A stretch of DNA of 37,375 nt from a virus: positions 1 through 37,375 of the IMG/VR virus record IMGVR_UViG_3300027659_000092; one strand, 5' to 3'. Positions within the stretch are counted from its first letter, which is position 1; each line of letters starts with the position of its first letter. Below are positions 1 through 9,900 of the stretch, in pieces. The notes beneath the pieces were generated by a model, which worked only from the letters and a program-made list of their open reading frames with translations, ran no database searches and was not told the origin of the DNA. Made by a program: the position numbers and the translations under genes.

Positions 1-57
1 TGTTCGTTTAGACCGTTTGAACGGATTAATATAAGTAGAGGCTGTTTTACTATATGA

Positions 58-77
58 GTAACCCCCAGAGGGGTTAC
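58..77. repeat. Perfect 8-bp hairpin upstream of terL
   Basis: Arms GTAACCCC (58-65) and GGGGTTAC (70-77) pair perfectly around a CAGA tetraloop. No T-tract follows on either strand, so a simple intrinsic terminator is unlikely. It lies upstream of the candidate terL promoter. A weaker 5-bp inverted repeat (CCGTT/AACGG, 13-24) lies further left. Role unknown; it could be a packaging or regulatory structure. Confidence 0.5.
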
Positions 78-96
78 GAATACAGTTACAGATCTA

Positions 97-119
97 CTGT
101 ACAGATAGTCTATTATAAT
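97..119 (+). promoter_or_regulatory. Candidate late promoter with palindromic operator-like site
   Basis: A perfect TATAAT -10 hexamer (114-119) lies 32 bases before the TerL start. No good -35 hexamer is visible at 16-18 bp spacing. Instead an 8-bp palindrome CTGTACAG (97-104) sits where an activator or repressor could bind. No gene is visible in the first 150 bases, so this stretch is the likely control region for the rightward virion arm. Promoter identity is inferred from the -10 match and position only. Confidence 0.4.
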
Positions 120-150
120 ACGGGACAGGGCTATCTATAGTTAGGGACAA

Positions 151-2037
151 ATGACTTTCAAGGCAGGAAAAGAGCACCATGCTGTGCTTGCTGTATCTGA
201 CGCTAAAGCCAAGGTACTAGCCTATGTGGCTACTGGAACTACGGTTCAAGCGGCTATGGCAGCAGTGGGCAAGAAGCCCGATACGGTTCGCATTTGGTTA
301 ATGCGGGATCCAATCTTTGCTAGTGATCTAGCCAAGGCAAAAGAAGATGGCGCCAAGCAATCCTTTGATGCGCTAGGGCTAAAGAAAGAATCTATCTCCT
401 TTGCCGATTTTTCTAAGACCTTTCTAGACCAGACAGTCTTCCCCCATCATCAAGACTGGGTGGATCTGCTGGAGGGACGGGAGCCTAGTTGGCTCCATAA
501 GAACATGAAGTATGACCCGGGTGGGGCTTCTCGAATACTCCTAAATGTACCCCCCGAACATGCCAAGTCTACTGTCATCACGATTAACTACTCAACTTAC
601 CGCATCGCCCTCGACCCTAACGTACGCATCATTGTCGTATCTAAAACCTTGGTCAAGGCACGCGAGTTCGTGTACGCAATCAAGCAACGCCTATCACATC
701 CACGCTGGCTAAAACTACAGACCGCATACGGTCCACAGGGCGGCTGGAAAGATGATGCGGATACTTGGCGGACTGACACGGTTTACCTCGGAGGCGATGC
801 GCGTAATTCCTCGGAGAAAGACCCTACCCTCCAAGCCCTAGGTATGGGTGGTCAGATCTATGGCGCACGTGCCGATCTAATCATTCTTGATGACGTTATA
901 ACAACTGCCAACGCCCATGAGTGGGAGAAGCAGATTGACTGGCTACAAAAAGAAGTTATTACCCGTTTGGGTAAGAATGGTAAACTGTTAGTAGTAGGGA
1001 CGCGAATAGCAGCAAATGACTTCTACAGAGAACTCAGAGAACCACGGCATTGGTCCAACGGCAAGAGCCCTTTTACTTATATGGGTATGCCTGCTGTATT
1101 GGAATATGCGGAAAAGCCCGAAGACTGGGTTACGCTCTGGTCAGAGTCGGACACACCGTGGGATGGCGATACTGACACTCCTAAGGAAAACGGCTTCTAC
1201 CCCAAGTGGGACGGACCGACATTATTCAAACGTAGGTCAGAAGTCGCATCCTCAACATGGGCACTCGTCTACCAACAAGAAGACATCCAAGAAGACTCCA
1301 TCTTTCCTCCAGCACTTGTTCAAGGAAGTACGAACAGTGCTAGACGAATCGGTCTTTTAAAGGAAGGTAGGGCTGGCTGTCCTAACAAAGTTAACGGCTA
1401 TACTATTATTGGTTTTGATCCTGCTATGGGCGGTCACGCTGCTTGGGTAGTTCTTTGTTATAACCGTGCGGATGGCAAAATATATATTCTTGACTGCATA
1501 AACATGGCAGATCCAACACCACAAAAAATTAGACAGACTATAGAAGAATTAACCATTAAGTACTCTCCACAAGAGTTCCGAGTGGAAATTAACGCCCATC
1601 AGAAAGCCTACTCACTTGACAGCGAACTACGAAACTGGCTTGCTTCTTACGGCGTACGGCTTGATGCACACCATACAAACCAAAATAAATGGGATACAGC
1701 CTATGGCGTTGCGTCAATGTCTACCCTCCTTGGGACAATTAGAGGCGAGAAGCATGATGGCAATAACCTACTTGAGTTCCCATCAAGTGAATCCTCAGAA
1801 GGAATCAAAGCCTTAATAGTTCAACTATTAACTTGGAAGCCTGATACTAGAGGTAAGACTGACTGCGTTATGGCTTTGTGGTTTGCAGTATTACGGGCTA
1901 GAGAGTTTATTCAGCAACATAGCAACCTTGCTTCTTTTGCTAGTAATCGTTGGGCTACTAGAGCGCAAACAGAAAAACGATATTCAGTTAACCTTGATGA
2001 TGCGATTGCTGATCAATGGACAGATATATATGGATAG
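151..2037 (+). CDS. terL: Terminase large subunit with fused N-terminal HTH-like segment
   Basis: This is the packaging motor that pumps DNA through the portal and cuts it. A variant Walker A (VPPEHAKST, residues 133-141, A instead of G before K) is followed by a Walker B with LIILDD (243-248). The RNase-H-like nuclease shows GFD (D423) and TDCVMALWFA (D571). Length 628 aa is somewhat long for the family. Residues about 16-65 read like a helix-turn-helix of a small terminase subunit (TVQAAMAAVGKKPDTVRIWL), and no separate terS gene is visible. The start is the first ATG after the promoter region, with a modest AGGGAC ribosome site. The portal gene follows after 7 bases. Family call is firm; the fused TerS idea is inference. 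Confidence 0.93.
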   Translation: MTFKAGKEHHAVLAVSDAKAKVLAYVATGTTVQAAMAAVGKKPDTVRIWLMRDPIFASDLAKAKEDGAKQSFDALGLKKESISFADFSKTFLDQTVFPHHQDWVDLLEGREPSWLHKNMKYDPGGASRILLNVPPEHAKSTVITINYSTYRIALDPNVRIIVVSKTLVKAREFVYAIKQRLSHPRWLKLQTAYGPQGGWKDDADTWRTDTVYLGGDARNSSEKDPTLQALGMGGQIYGARADLIILDDVITTANAHEWEKQIDWLQKEVITRLGKNGKLLVVGTRIAANDFYRELREPRHWSNGKSPFTYMGMPAVLEYAEKPEDWVTLWSESDTPWDGDTDTPKENGFYPKWDGPTLFKRRSEVASSTWALVYQQEDIQEDSIFPPALVQGSTNSARRIGLLKEGRAGCPNKVNGYTIIGFDPAMGGHAAWVVLCYNRADGKIYILDCINMADPTPQKIRQTIEELTIKYSPQEFRVEINAHQKAYSLDSELRNWLASYGVRLDAHHTNQNKWDTAYGVASMSTLLGTIRGEKHDGNNLLEFPSSESSEGIKALIVQLLTWKPDTRGKTDCVMALWFAVLRAREFIQQHSNLASFASNRWATRAQTEKRYSVNLDDAIADQWTDIYG

Positions 2038-2044
2038 GAAGTAA

Positions 2045-3817
2045 ATGGCATTATCAATAGATCAAGTATCTGCACGGATCGCATCGCTGCGCCAACGTGC
2101 TCGCTTGCAAACCTCACGTCAACAAGACGTTCTTGCTGTGCGTCAAGGTCGTATTGCTGAAGTCTATCCAACATTTTTCCCTGAAGGAATAGATCAAAAC
2201 GTAGTTGCTAACTTTATTGATATTGTTGCACGGGATCTATCTGAAGTTATGGCTCCGCTTCCTGCCATTAACTGTTCTGCTGCTAATCAAGTTTCTGATC
2301 GTGCTCGTCAATTTGCAGATAAGCGTACTCGTATTGCTTCTAACTATTTTGCAAATTCAGATCTACAAGTACAAATGTACGCTGGTGCGGACATGTACAT
2401 TACATATGGTTTCCTCCCGTTCTGCATAGAATTGGATGAAGAAGCAAAAATACCACGTATTCGTATAGAAAACCCAATGGGTGCTTTCCCAGAGTTTGAT
2501 CGCTATGGACGTTGTATTGCTTTTGCTAAAGTATATAAATTAACACTAGGTGAGTTAGTGTCGCAATTCCCAGAATTTGAAATAAGCATTCTTGGAAAAG
2601 ACAGATACGAACAAAACTTGAGTGCTCAAGTTGAAATGGTTCGTTATTACGATAAAGAACAATCTCTAATCTATTTACCAGAAAGAAATAATCTTGTGCT
2701 TTCACAAGCAAAGAATCCTCTTGGTAAAATGATGGTTATTGTTGCTAAGCGTCCAACTGTTGATGGTGAGATGCGTGGACAATTTGATGATGTACTAGGT
2801 ATCCAACTGCTTCGTAATAGGTTTGCATTACTTGCAATGGAAGCAGCAGAGAAATCAGTACAAGCACCAATTGTTGTTCCGCAAGATGTTCAAGAAATGC
2901 AGTTTGGTGGGGACGGAATTATCCGTACTAACAATCCTGCTGGTGTACGCCGTGTAGAATTAAGTATTCCTCAAGGTGCATTTACCGAACAACAAATTCT
3001 TAATCAAGAATTGCGTGTAGGTACACGGTACCCTGAAGCACGAACTGGTAATACTGATGCTTCAGTTATTACTGGTCAAGGTGTTCAAGCACTTATGGGT
3101 GGCTTTGATACGCAGATTAAATCTGCTCAGGCTATCTTTGCTTCTACCTTTAAACAAATTATTTCTCTTTGTTTTGAAGTTGATGAGATGTTCTTTAATG
3201 AACAAAAAACAATTCGTGGCGTAGATGCTGGTTCTCCATTTAGTGTTGACTACTTACCAAGCAAAGATATTAAGGGCGACTACTCAGCAGATGTTCGTTA
3301 TGGCATGCTTGCTGGTCTTAATCCTGCACAAGGTCTTATTTTTATGCTGCAGGCTCTTGGTGGTAAATTAATTTCTAAAGACTTGGCTATGCGTGAACTA
3401 CCATTTGGAGTTAACGTAACACAAGAACAAGAAAAAATAGAAGTTGAAGAAATGCGTAATGGACTTGTTGGTGCATTACAAGCATATTCACAAGCAATAC
3501 CACAGATGGCTGCTTCGGGACAAGATCCAACTCAGGTTATACAAAGAATTGCTGATGTAATTAAAGCAAGGCAAAAAGGCAAAGCAATCGAAGATGTGAT
3601 CGAGGAAGTCTTTGCACCACAAGTTCCTCCTGCTGGGCTGGCACAGCCGGTTGAGCCGTCGTCCCCCGCTCCCGGTGAACCTCCAGCAGGAGGTCCAACC
3701 CCACAAGCAGGTCCACTTCAAGGTGGAGCACCACCAGATATGCAAACTTTACTATCTAGTCTTTCGTCTTCTGGTGTTGGCACAGCAAGTGCAAGAACTA
3801 ATTTAACTAGGAGATAA
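2045..3817 (+). CDS. Portal protein
   Basis: A 590-aa protein directly downstream of TerL and upstream of scaffold and capsid genes, the classic portal position. The sequence has the look of a podovirus or actinophage portal: a helical N-terminus rich in Arg and Gln, an aromatic region (MYAGADMYITYGFLPF, about residues 111-126), acidic central beta-rich stretches, and a Pro/Gly/Gln-rich, probably disordered C-terminus (about 525-575). It would form the dodecameric ring at the packaging vertex that binds TerL and the neck proteins. GGAAG lies 4 bases before the ATG. There are no catalytic residues to check, so the call rests on context, size and overall character. Confidence 0.8.
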   Translation: MALSIDQVSARIASLRQRARLQTSRQQDVLAVRQGRIAEVYPTFFPEGIDQNVVANFIDIVARDLSEVMAPLPAINCSAANQVSDRARQFADKRTRIASNYFANSDLQVQMYAGADMYITYGFLPFCIELDEEAKIPRIRIENPMGAFPEFDRYGRCIAFAKVYKLTLGELVSQFPEFEISILGKDRYEQNLSAQVEMVRYYDKEQSLIYLPERNNLVLSQAKNPLGKMMVIVAKRPTVDGEMRGQFDDVLGIQLLRNRFALLAMEAAEKSVQAPIVVPQDVQEMQFGGDGIIRTNNPAGVRRVELSIPQGAFTEQQILNQELRVGTRYPEARTGNTDASVITGQGVQALMGGFDTQIKSAQAIFASTFKQIISLCFEVDEMFFNEQKTIRGVDAGSPFSVDYLPSKDIKGDYSADVRYGMLAGLNPAQGLIFMLQALGGKLISKDLAMRELPFGVNVTQEQEKIEVEEMRNGLVGALQAYSQAIPQMAASGQDPTQVIQRIADVIKARQKGKAIEDVIEEVFAPQVPPAGLAQPVEPSSPAPGEPPAGGPTPQAGPLQGGAPPDMQTLLSSLSSSGVGTASARTNLTRR

Positions 3818-3818
3818 A

Positions 3819-4088
3819 ATGAGTGGGGACACATTTAAGCAACAACTAGATAAAGCAGTAGAACTACTTGCTAAAGAAGATCCCGATGGTGGAAACCAGA
3901 TCTGTACTAACTGGATTCTTATTACCGAATGGGCAGATTTTGAAGGTACAAGATATTTACAAACTAAAGTAAGTGATGCTATGACACCATGGCTTGCTTA
4001 CGGAATGATTAATTCTGCAGAAGAATATAATTATGATTTTGATAAACAAGAAGAAGAAGAAGAATTTGATGGAGAGGATGACGAATGA
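3819..4088 (+). CDS. Small acidic phage protein of unknown function
   Basis: An 89-aa protein starting one base after the portal stop, with AGGAG provided by the end of the portal gene. The first 65 residues look folded, with the pattern WILITEWADFEGTRYL and then TPWLAYGM, which I associate with short proteins of unknown function in actinophages. The last 17 residues are almost all Glu and Asp. Its stop overlaps the next start (ATGA), so the two are translationally coupled. Location between portal and internal-protein genes suggests a head-assembly or virion role. I do not recognise a named family with certainty. Confidence 0.7.
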   Translation: MSGDTFKQQLDKAVELLAKEDPDGGNQICTNWILITEWADFEGTRYLQTKVSDAMTPWLAYGMINSAEEYNYDFDKQEEEEEFDGEDDE

Positions 4089-4495
4089 GTATGAGTTCAA
4101 TGGGCGGATATCGTCAACCAGAAAACCCAGCACCAGCATCAGGTCCGGGTGCGCTATCACAACGTACTGATGGCGGAGCAACCGAAGGCATGAGCCAACC
4201 TGAACAAAGTTATACTGGATTTGCATATGGAAAAAACAAAGCAGTTAATGATCAGCAAGGTGGAGCACCTTTAGCAGGTTCTCCAATCCAACCACCAGTA
4301 GCATTATCTGTACCAACTGAATTTCCAAACGAACCTGACTCATATGGTGCAAATTGGGGTGAAGGTCCCGGAGTAGACACCTCTATGATTTCTATGGTTC
4401 AACCAGAAAATCCAATTAATACAATTTATCGAATGATGCAATTTGATCAGACTGGACAGTATCAGGCTATTTACAATAGAATGAATATGGAATAA
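4085..4495 (+). CDS. Pro/Gly/Gln-rich low-complexity virion-region protein
   Basis: A 136-aa protein sharing an ATGA overlap with the gene before it and a TAATG overlap with the giant gene after it. The sequence is rich in Pro, Gly, Gln, Ser and Asn (PENPAPASGPGALSQ near the start), with only the last 30 residues (TIYRMMQFDQTGQYQAIYNR) likely to form helix. It is probably mostly disordered. A second in-frame ATG six bases downstream is possible. Unknown function; position suggests a minor structural or assembly partner of the large downstream protein. Confidence 0.65.
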   Translation: MSMSSMGGYRQPENPAPASGPGALSQRTDGGATEGMSQPEQSYTGFAYGKNKAVNDQQGGAPLAGSPIQPPVALSVPTEFPNEPDSYGANWGEGPGVDTSMISMVQPENPINTIYRMMQFDQTGQYQAIYNRMNME

Positions 4496-7400
4496 TGCCA
4501 CTTAATCCACCTGATCGCACTCTTATGAATGCTAACCCAAAGATGTATGCGGCTACCCTTGCTGGCAGCCCTACTCCTGAAGAACAAAGAATTACTGATA
4601 ACCTTCAGCATCTGTTAGCAAAAGACCAATCATTTGCAAGAATGTCTGATTTAGGAAAAGCAAAAAATCAGTTTGCTAAACTTGATGTAGATATTCAAAA
4701 GGGATTAATGTTTCTTAATCCTAATGCAGAGTACCAACAAAAACCTAAAACTGTTGGTGATGTTTTTAGAGAAGCCGTTATAGAAACAGTAAAGTCACCT
4801 TTTAGAACTGTTGTTAAGGCTGCTGACCTTTACGGCAAAGCAACAAAATTACAATACAAAATGGCACGTGGTTTTTTAGATACAGGTAAAACTGACAAAC
4901 AAGCATTTACTGATATATTAAATAAACAAACATGGATAGATGGATTTGAAGGACATAACCAATGGGATCAAGTAGCCTCTAAACGGTTACAAGAAAAACA
5001 TGGTACGGCTATGTCTGTTCTTGCAAAAGGATTAATTGACGGAAAAACTCCGGGAACTATTCTTCGTGAATATGGTCCTTTAGATTCTGAAATGGCAAAT
5101 GCTATTAAAGAGTTTGCTGACCAATCTCCTAAATATAAAAATGCTTTTGCAGAATATCAGGCTTATCAAATTAACCCCGGTAATGATTTTACTAACTGGG
5201 CAAACCGTAATCATCCACCTAAAGATGGTGGCGTGTGGGGTGGCGTAATACCTTTGTTACTAGGTGCTGCTACATTTGGTGGCGGCGAAGTTACAATAAG
5301 CAAAGATAAACAAAAATGGTTAGTAGCAAATCCTAATCCACTTAGTACGGAAAGTTATGTTTCTCCTTCTGGTGGTATTAATGCTGCTTATACTATAGCC
5401 GTTGATCCAATGACATGGCTTACTGGTGGTTCATCTAAAGCAATTCTTAAAGCAGAAAAACTTGCTGAAGATTTTACAAACGCTGCTAAATCTGGTGTAT
5501 TGCCTAAACAAAGAGTTGCAGATTTATTTGCTATTCCTGAAGTTAGTGCTTACCATGAAAAATTAGCACCTGTTATTAATGAATTACGTAGAGGATTTGC
5601 TGAAAAAGATGTTGCAATTGTAGCAGCAGCCAAACAAAAAATTAAAACAAATTTTAGTCGTTATGATAATGCTCAAGTACAAGATGAATTAGTTAGAGCA
5701 AGAGTGCTTGATGATAATGAAAAACTAGTACCTGTTACTGATTTAAATACAATGCAAAAATTTTTTGAAATGGGTGAACACACTAACTACCTTATTAGTG
5801 GTCGTACAGATAATTTAATGTATTATACCGAACACCATGTTGCACTTGAAACAAGAACTCGTAAAATGACTGACGGTTTTCGTGCAGCAATGGATCAAGT
5901 AATGTTTGGTTATGAACCACGTGCGAGAGATGTTATTAAACCTATTCCACAAAAAGCACTCAAGAAGTTTGCTGACTTTGAAAAATATCTTGATGAACTA
6001 CCCGGCATTTCAATGGTTGCTAAAGATGACAAAGTTCTTAAATATCTTGGTGTAAACCAACGTAATTTTTTAAAAGCAGCAAAAGCCAGTTTTGGCATCA
6101 TGCCAAAAAATGTGCAAATCTTTACTGCAGATGAACTAGTATTAAAATCAATTGATGACTTTAGAAACTACACTCGCTTAATTGTTGGTGACAAAACACA
6201 AGCAAATCTTTTGGCTGCTCGCTATTTAATGCTTGATGCAGATGATAGATTTAATATGCTGTATAGTTTAGATAAATTATACCATGCAAAAATTGGTTTG
6301 CTTTCAGTACCAGAAGGTGTAAACAAATCTAGGGCTATCTTAGAAGCAAAGTATGCACCTGTTAAAGGCATGGGTCCTGTTACAGATATTGTTACCCCTG
6401 CGCATTTAGCAAGTCATGCAGAAATTGCCATTCCTGCTGGAATGAGCCAGATTCTTCATGCTACTAAAGGCGTTTCTATGCCTGATTTTAATGATCTTGT
6501 AAATGTGGTGCATAATACTGATGGTGTTAACAACAGACTTAGCAATTATCTTGGGTTAAATGGTTCAATCCATGAAGCAATAATGTCCGGTTGGTCATTA
6601 CTTTTGCTTTATCCTAAAATTGCAGTTAAAGGTGCAGTAGATGAAGCCACTGTTGGCTTTATGGTTCAACATCCTCGTTCTATCTATGACTTTTTTAATG
6701 GCAAAGGTCGCCAAATGTCCCGCACTGTTGCTGGATACACTGGTAGTAACAAGTCAATGGGACCAGTAAAAAGCAAAATGCTTAGTTGGGCTGGCAAAAA
6801 CCCTACTGAATACGTTTCAGCCGCAACACGCAAGCAAATGGGTGAATTAATAGAGCAAGATGTTAGTTACACATTACCTAATGGTAAATTAATATCTAGA
6901 ACTGAACTTGTTTCACCTGAAGAATACTTTGGTAAATCAGTTGAAGAACGTGTTGCAAATATTAACATTGCAAAGTATGCTGGAAAACTTACTGAAGAAG
7001 AAAAAACATATTTAGGCACACATTTAATTAATAATTCACATGCTCTTGATGGCATGGTACGTTCTACTGTAGCAGCAGCACTAGGTAATACTGTGGTTGA
7101 TGGCACTCTTGCTGCTCAAATTGTTGGTAAGAGTAAATTAACAGAAGCAGCAGAAGAGTGGGGAAGAAAAAGCCTAGGCAAGTTTATAACTGACGAGCAA
7201 AACCTTCTTCTTAATTCTAGTCGTACTCAAATACATTATGATTCTTTCTACAAATATTTTGGTAAAAATATCTGGACTGCTCCTACTGGAACAGTTGTAG
7301 ATTTTGGTGATATCTTTATTAAACATAATGCTTTACGCACAACCAAAGATGGCGAAGCCTATGTTGCTGAAGTTTTAACTAAATTAGGGTTAACTAAAAA

Positions 7401-9897
7401 TAGAGATGGTGCATGGCAAGCCTTTAGCCCCGGAGATAAAGCAACAGTTAAAAGTTTTATTGGTGAATACAGACAAGCAGTTGAGTTGCGTGACTCTGGC
7501 AAAAATGCTGGAGAAATAGCCGAAGGTATTGTCCGTAAAAGCATGGCAGAACTTTATACTATTTTTCATGGCGATCACCTTGGCTTCAATGAGAAGTTAC
7601 TTGATGGTTTAAAAAAGAGAGCACAACTTGCAGAAGAAAAAATTGCTGCAAGAAATGATTTCCGTGCATCTGATTCTTACCTTAGAGAATATGCCGGAGC
7701 ACCTGAACTTAAACAAAGTGCAAAACAATTAAAAGAACGTGCAAAGTATGAAGAAGCAGTAAGAAGTAATTCTTACCATGTGCGTAATACCCCATATGCT
7801 GATTTTGAAATACTTGCAAAAGATCATCCTATTAAGGGACAACTTAAAAGTGACTTGGACTTTCCTGAATTAGTAACAAGTGCCGAAAGTTGGTACTCTA
7901 AAATAAGAAGAGTTGCTTGGGATCAAATGGACCGGCAATTAACCGACCTCTATAGGTCTGATGCATTTATGATAAAGTTAATAGAACAACGCAAAAGAAT
8001 GGCAGCAGACGAAAAACAACACGTTGATGATTTAATGGGTCAAGGTATGAGTTATGATGCTGCTAAAGTACAGGCTGATCTTACTTTTGATAACAAAGCA
8101 ACAGAAAATGCTGCTGATGAGTTAATGAAGTATGCAGATAATCCTGATGTACGTACTCAGTTAGCATGGAACTTGCGTACTATTGGACGTTTCTATAGAG
8201 CAACAGAAGACTACACTCGCCGTCTAACTCGTTATTTAGTAGCACACCCAGATAAAGTATTCTACCGTACTTCTCAAGTTAACCAAGGTATGAATGGTTC
8301 TGGTATGGTTTATACAGATAACAATAACACTTCATATGTTTTAATTCCTAATGATGGTATTATCTGGCGATTGGCAGCACCTGTATTTGCTTCTCTTATG
8401 AATCCGGGATATGCTGTTTGGCAGGCAGGACATGGTAACTGGGATTTCTTTAAGCAACCAGCATGGAATCAAGCAACATTAAAGATTTCTTTACTAAACC
8501 CTTCTTATACCGAAGGTTCTGGTATGCCTACACTAACTGGTTCTACTATGGCAATGCCAGTACTTGCTGCAAAACAAATACTTAACTTAGCAGGCAGGGA
8601 TCTTAACAAACCTGAGTTAGTTAAACTTGGAGAGAACTTAGACAACTGGTTGCTTGGAGAACAAAGTGACAATACTTCTTGGGCAAGAGCACTCTTTCCA
8701 CCTGTATTAAATAATTTATGGAACTTGCATCAAACAGATCATAAGACTGGTATTGAAGCAACTACTCTTTATCAAGCAGCGGCTTACTTGCAGTCTAATC
8801 CAGCAACAGCATTAAAGCAAGAAGATTCTCAAAACAGAGAAAAACTTAACGATTACTATGATCGTTTACGTTTAGCAGCACACAATATAGTTGCTATAAA
8901 AATGATATTTAATACTATATCTCCTGCACCTATTGGTAGCACTGAGCCAAACATACCACCTGAATTACGCAGGGCTGGCATAGTTGGATTAAGTCAAGAG
9001 TTTAGTGACATACTTAGGGCTGTAATAGATGTTAACTCTCAGTATGGATATAACCTTGAAGACCCTATAGGCACTGCAGTCCAGATGTTTATTGGTAGCA
9101 ATCCTGACAAACTTATTTGGACAGTTGGAAAGAATACTCAGGCTGCAAAACAAGTAGTTAACTATACTAAAGAAACAAAAAACTGGGCTATAGCAAATAA
9201 CAAAATGCTTACTGACTATGCTGAAACTGGTGTTGGTTGGGTATTTGCACCTAATGTTGGCAAGTATGATCCTGCCGTAGCAAACTTTCTTGCAGCATCT
9301 GACCTTGTAACTGGTAAAGATAATCCTTTTGAAATGAATGGTGCTGGATTAAAGAGATACTTGCAAGAGATTTCTGTTGTTAAGGCTCGTCAAGATTTCT
9401 ACAATGTTGACAGAGAAGTACAGCAGTTATTAACTGATCCTAATAACCTTGAACGTAATAGAGCAGACTATCGTGCTGAACTATTAGCAAGGGCTAGGGT
9501 AGCAAAAGATGCTATTAAAATAGCAAATCCTTTATTTAAGGAAACACAGGGTACTGAAAATGTTACACCAAGAGATCAGATGTATAGAAGATATAATGAG
9601 TTTTCACAATTAGTACAGAGTAAAGAGTATGCATCTCTATTACCTGAAGGTCCAAAACGTAAGTTTATAGATCAAATACTTCCTCTTGCTAATAGAGTTA
9701 TTGATGTATTAGAAGATCCTAATATCCGTTCTCAGTTTAACGGACAGCAATTAGTAGATGATGAATTAAAGACTGGATTGAATAACCTAAAGAAATACTC
9801 TGCAGGAAATCCTATTTTAACTCAAGCCTTTGAAACAATTATTAAACCTTTGATAAACGACATTTATGTAACTCCAACTAGAGTGATGGGTAAATAA
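4495..9897 (+). CDS. Giant 1800-aa probable internal virion/ejection protein
   Basis: This is the largest gene in the window, one uninterrupted frame of 1800 codons. It is mostly soluble and helical with many Lys/Glu/Ala/Gln stretches. A few hydrophobic segments could be membrane-active: GGVIPLLLGAATFGGG (about 253-268), a SLLLLYPKIAVKGAVDEATV-type stretch (about 700-720), and WRLAAPVFASLMNPGYAVWQ (about 1290-1310). I see no lysozyme, transglycosylase, protease or kinase motif. It lies between portal and scaffold rather than among tail genes. By analogy with podovirus inner-core proteins such as T7 gp16 it could be ejected with DNA, but there is no sequence match that I recognise. It starts within a TAATG junction. 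Identity uncertain; coding status very firm. Confidence 0.72.
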   Translation: MPLNPPDRTLMNANPKMYAATLAGSPTPEEQRITDNLQHLLAKDQSFARMSDLGKAKNQFAKLDVDIQKGLMFLNPNAEYQQKPKTVGDVFREAVIETVKSPFRTVVKAADLYGKATKLQYKMARGFLDTGKTDKQAFTDILNKQTWIDGFEGHNQWDQVASKRLQEKHGTAMSVLAKGLIDGKTPGTILREYGPLDSEMANAIKEFADQSPKYKNAFAEYQAYQINPGNDFTNWANRNHPPKDGGVWGGVIPLLLGAATFGGGEVTISKDKQKWLVANPNPLSTESYVSPSGGINAAYTIAVDPMTWLTGGSSKAILKAEKLAEDFTNAAKSGVLPKQRVADLFAIPEVSAYHEKLAPVINELRRGFAEKDVAIVAAAKQKIKTNFSRYDNAQVQDELVRARVLDDNEKLVPVTDLNTMQKFFEMGEHTNYLISGRTDNLMYYTEHHVALETRTRKMTDGFRAAMDQVMFGYEPRARDVIKPIPQKALKKFADFEKYLDELPGISMVAKDDKVLKYLGVNQRNFLKAAKASFGIMPKNVQIFTADELVLKSIDDFRNYTRLIVGDKTQANLLAARYLMLDADDRFNMLYSLDKLYHAKIGLLSVPEGVNKSRAILEAKYAPVKGMGPVTDIVTPAHLASHAEIAIPAGMSQILHATKGVSMPDFNDLVNVVHNTDGVNNRLSNYLGLNGSIHEAIMSGWSLLLLYPKIAVKGAVDEATVGFMVQHPRSIYDFFNGKGRQMSRTVAGYTGSNKSMGPVKSKMLSWAGKNPTEYVSAATRKQMGELIEQDVSYTLPNGKLISRTELVSPEEYFGKSVEERVANINIAKYAGKLTEEEKTYLGTHLINNSHALDGMVRSTVAAALGNTVVDGTLAAQIVGKSKLTEAAEEWGRKSLGKFITDEQNLLLNSSRTQIHYDSFYKYFGKNIWTAPTGTVVDFGDIFIKHNALRTTKDGEAYVAEVLTKLGLTKNRDGAWQAFSPGDKATVKSFIGEYRQAVELRDSGKNAGEIAEGIVRKSMAELYTIFHGDHLGFNEKLLDGLKKRAQLAEEKIAARNDFRASDSYLREYAGAPELKQSAKQLKERAKYEEAVRSNSYHVRNTPYADFEILAKDHPIKGQLKSDLDFPELVTSAESWYSKIRRVAWDQMDRQLTDLYRSDAFMIKLIEQRKRMAADEKQHVDDLMGQGMSYDAAKVQADLTFDNKATENAADELMKYADNPDVRTQLAWNLRTIGRFYRATEDYTRRLTRYLVAHPDKVFYRTSQVNQGMNGSGMVYTDNNNTSYVLIPNDGIIWRLAAPVFASLMNPGYAVWQAGHGNWDFFKQPAWNQATLKISLLNPSYTEGSGMPTLTGSTMAMPVLAAKQILNLAGRDLNKPELVKLGENLDNWLLGEQSDNTSWARALFPPVLNNLWNLHQTDHKTGIEATTLYQAAAYLQSNPATALKQEDSQNREKLNDYYDRLRLAAHNIVAIKMIFNTISPAPIGSTEPNIPPELRRAGIVGLSQEFSDILRAVIDVNSQYGYNLEDPIGTAVQMFIGSNPDKLIWTVGKNTQAAKQVVNYTKETKNWAIANNKMLTDYAETGVGWVFAPNVGKYDPAVANFLAASDLVTGKDNPFEMNGAGLKRYLQEISVVKARQDFYNVDREVQQLLTDPNNLERNRADYRAELLARARVAKDAIKIANPLFKETQGTENVTPRDQMYRRYNEFSQLVQSKEYASLLPEGPKRKFIDQILPLANRVIDVLEDPNIRSQFNGQQLVDDELKTGLNNLKKYSAGNPILTQAFETIIKPLINDIYVTPTRVMGK

Positions 9898-9900
9898 ACT

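Noticed and set aside
1016-1360. Plus-strand frame inside terL
   Set aside because: It lies wholly within the TerL frame, which has clear ATPase and nuclease motifs; low-complexity Ser/Thr/Arg content indicates a shadow.
4495-9897. Tape-measure protein of a long-tailed phage
   Set aside because: It lies before the scaffold and capsid, and there is no major tail tube protein or tail chaperone frameshift pair; podovirus internal protein fits better.
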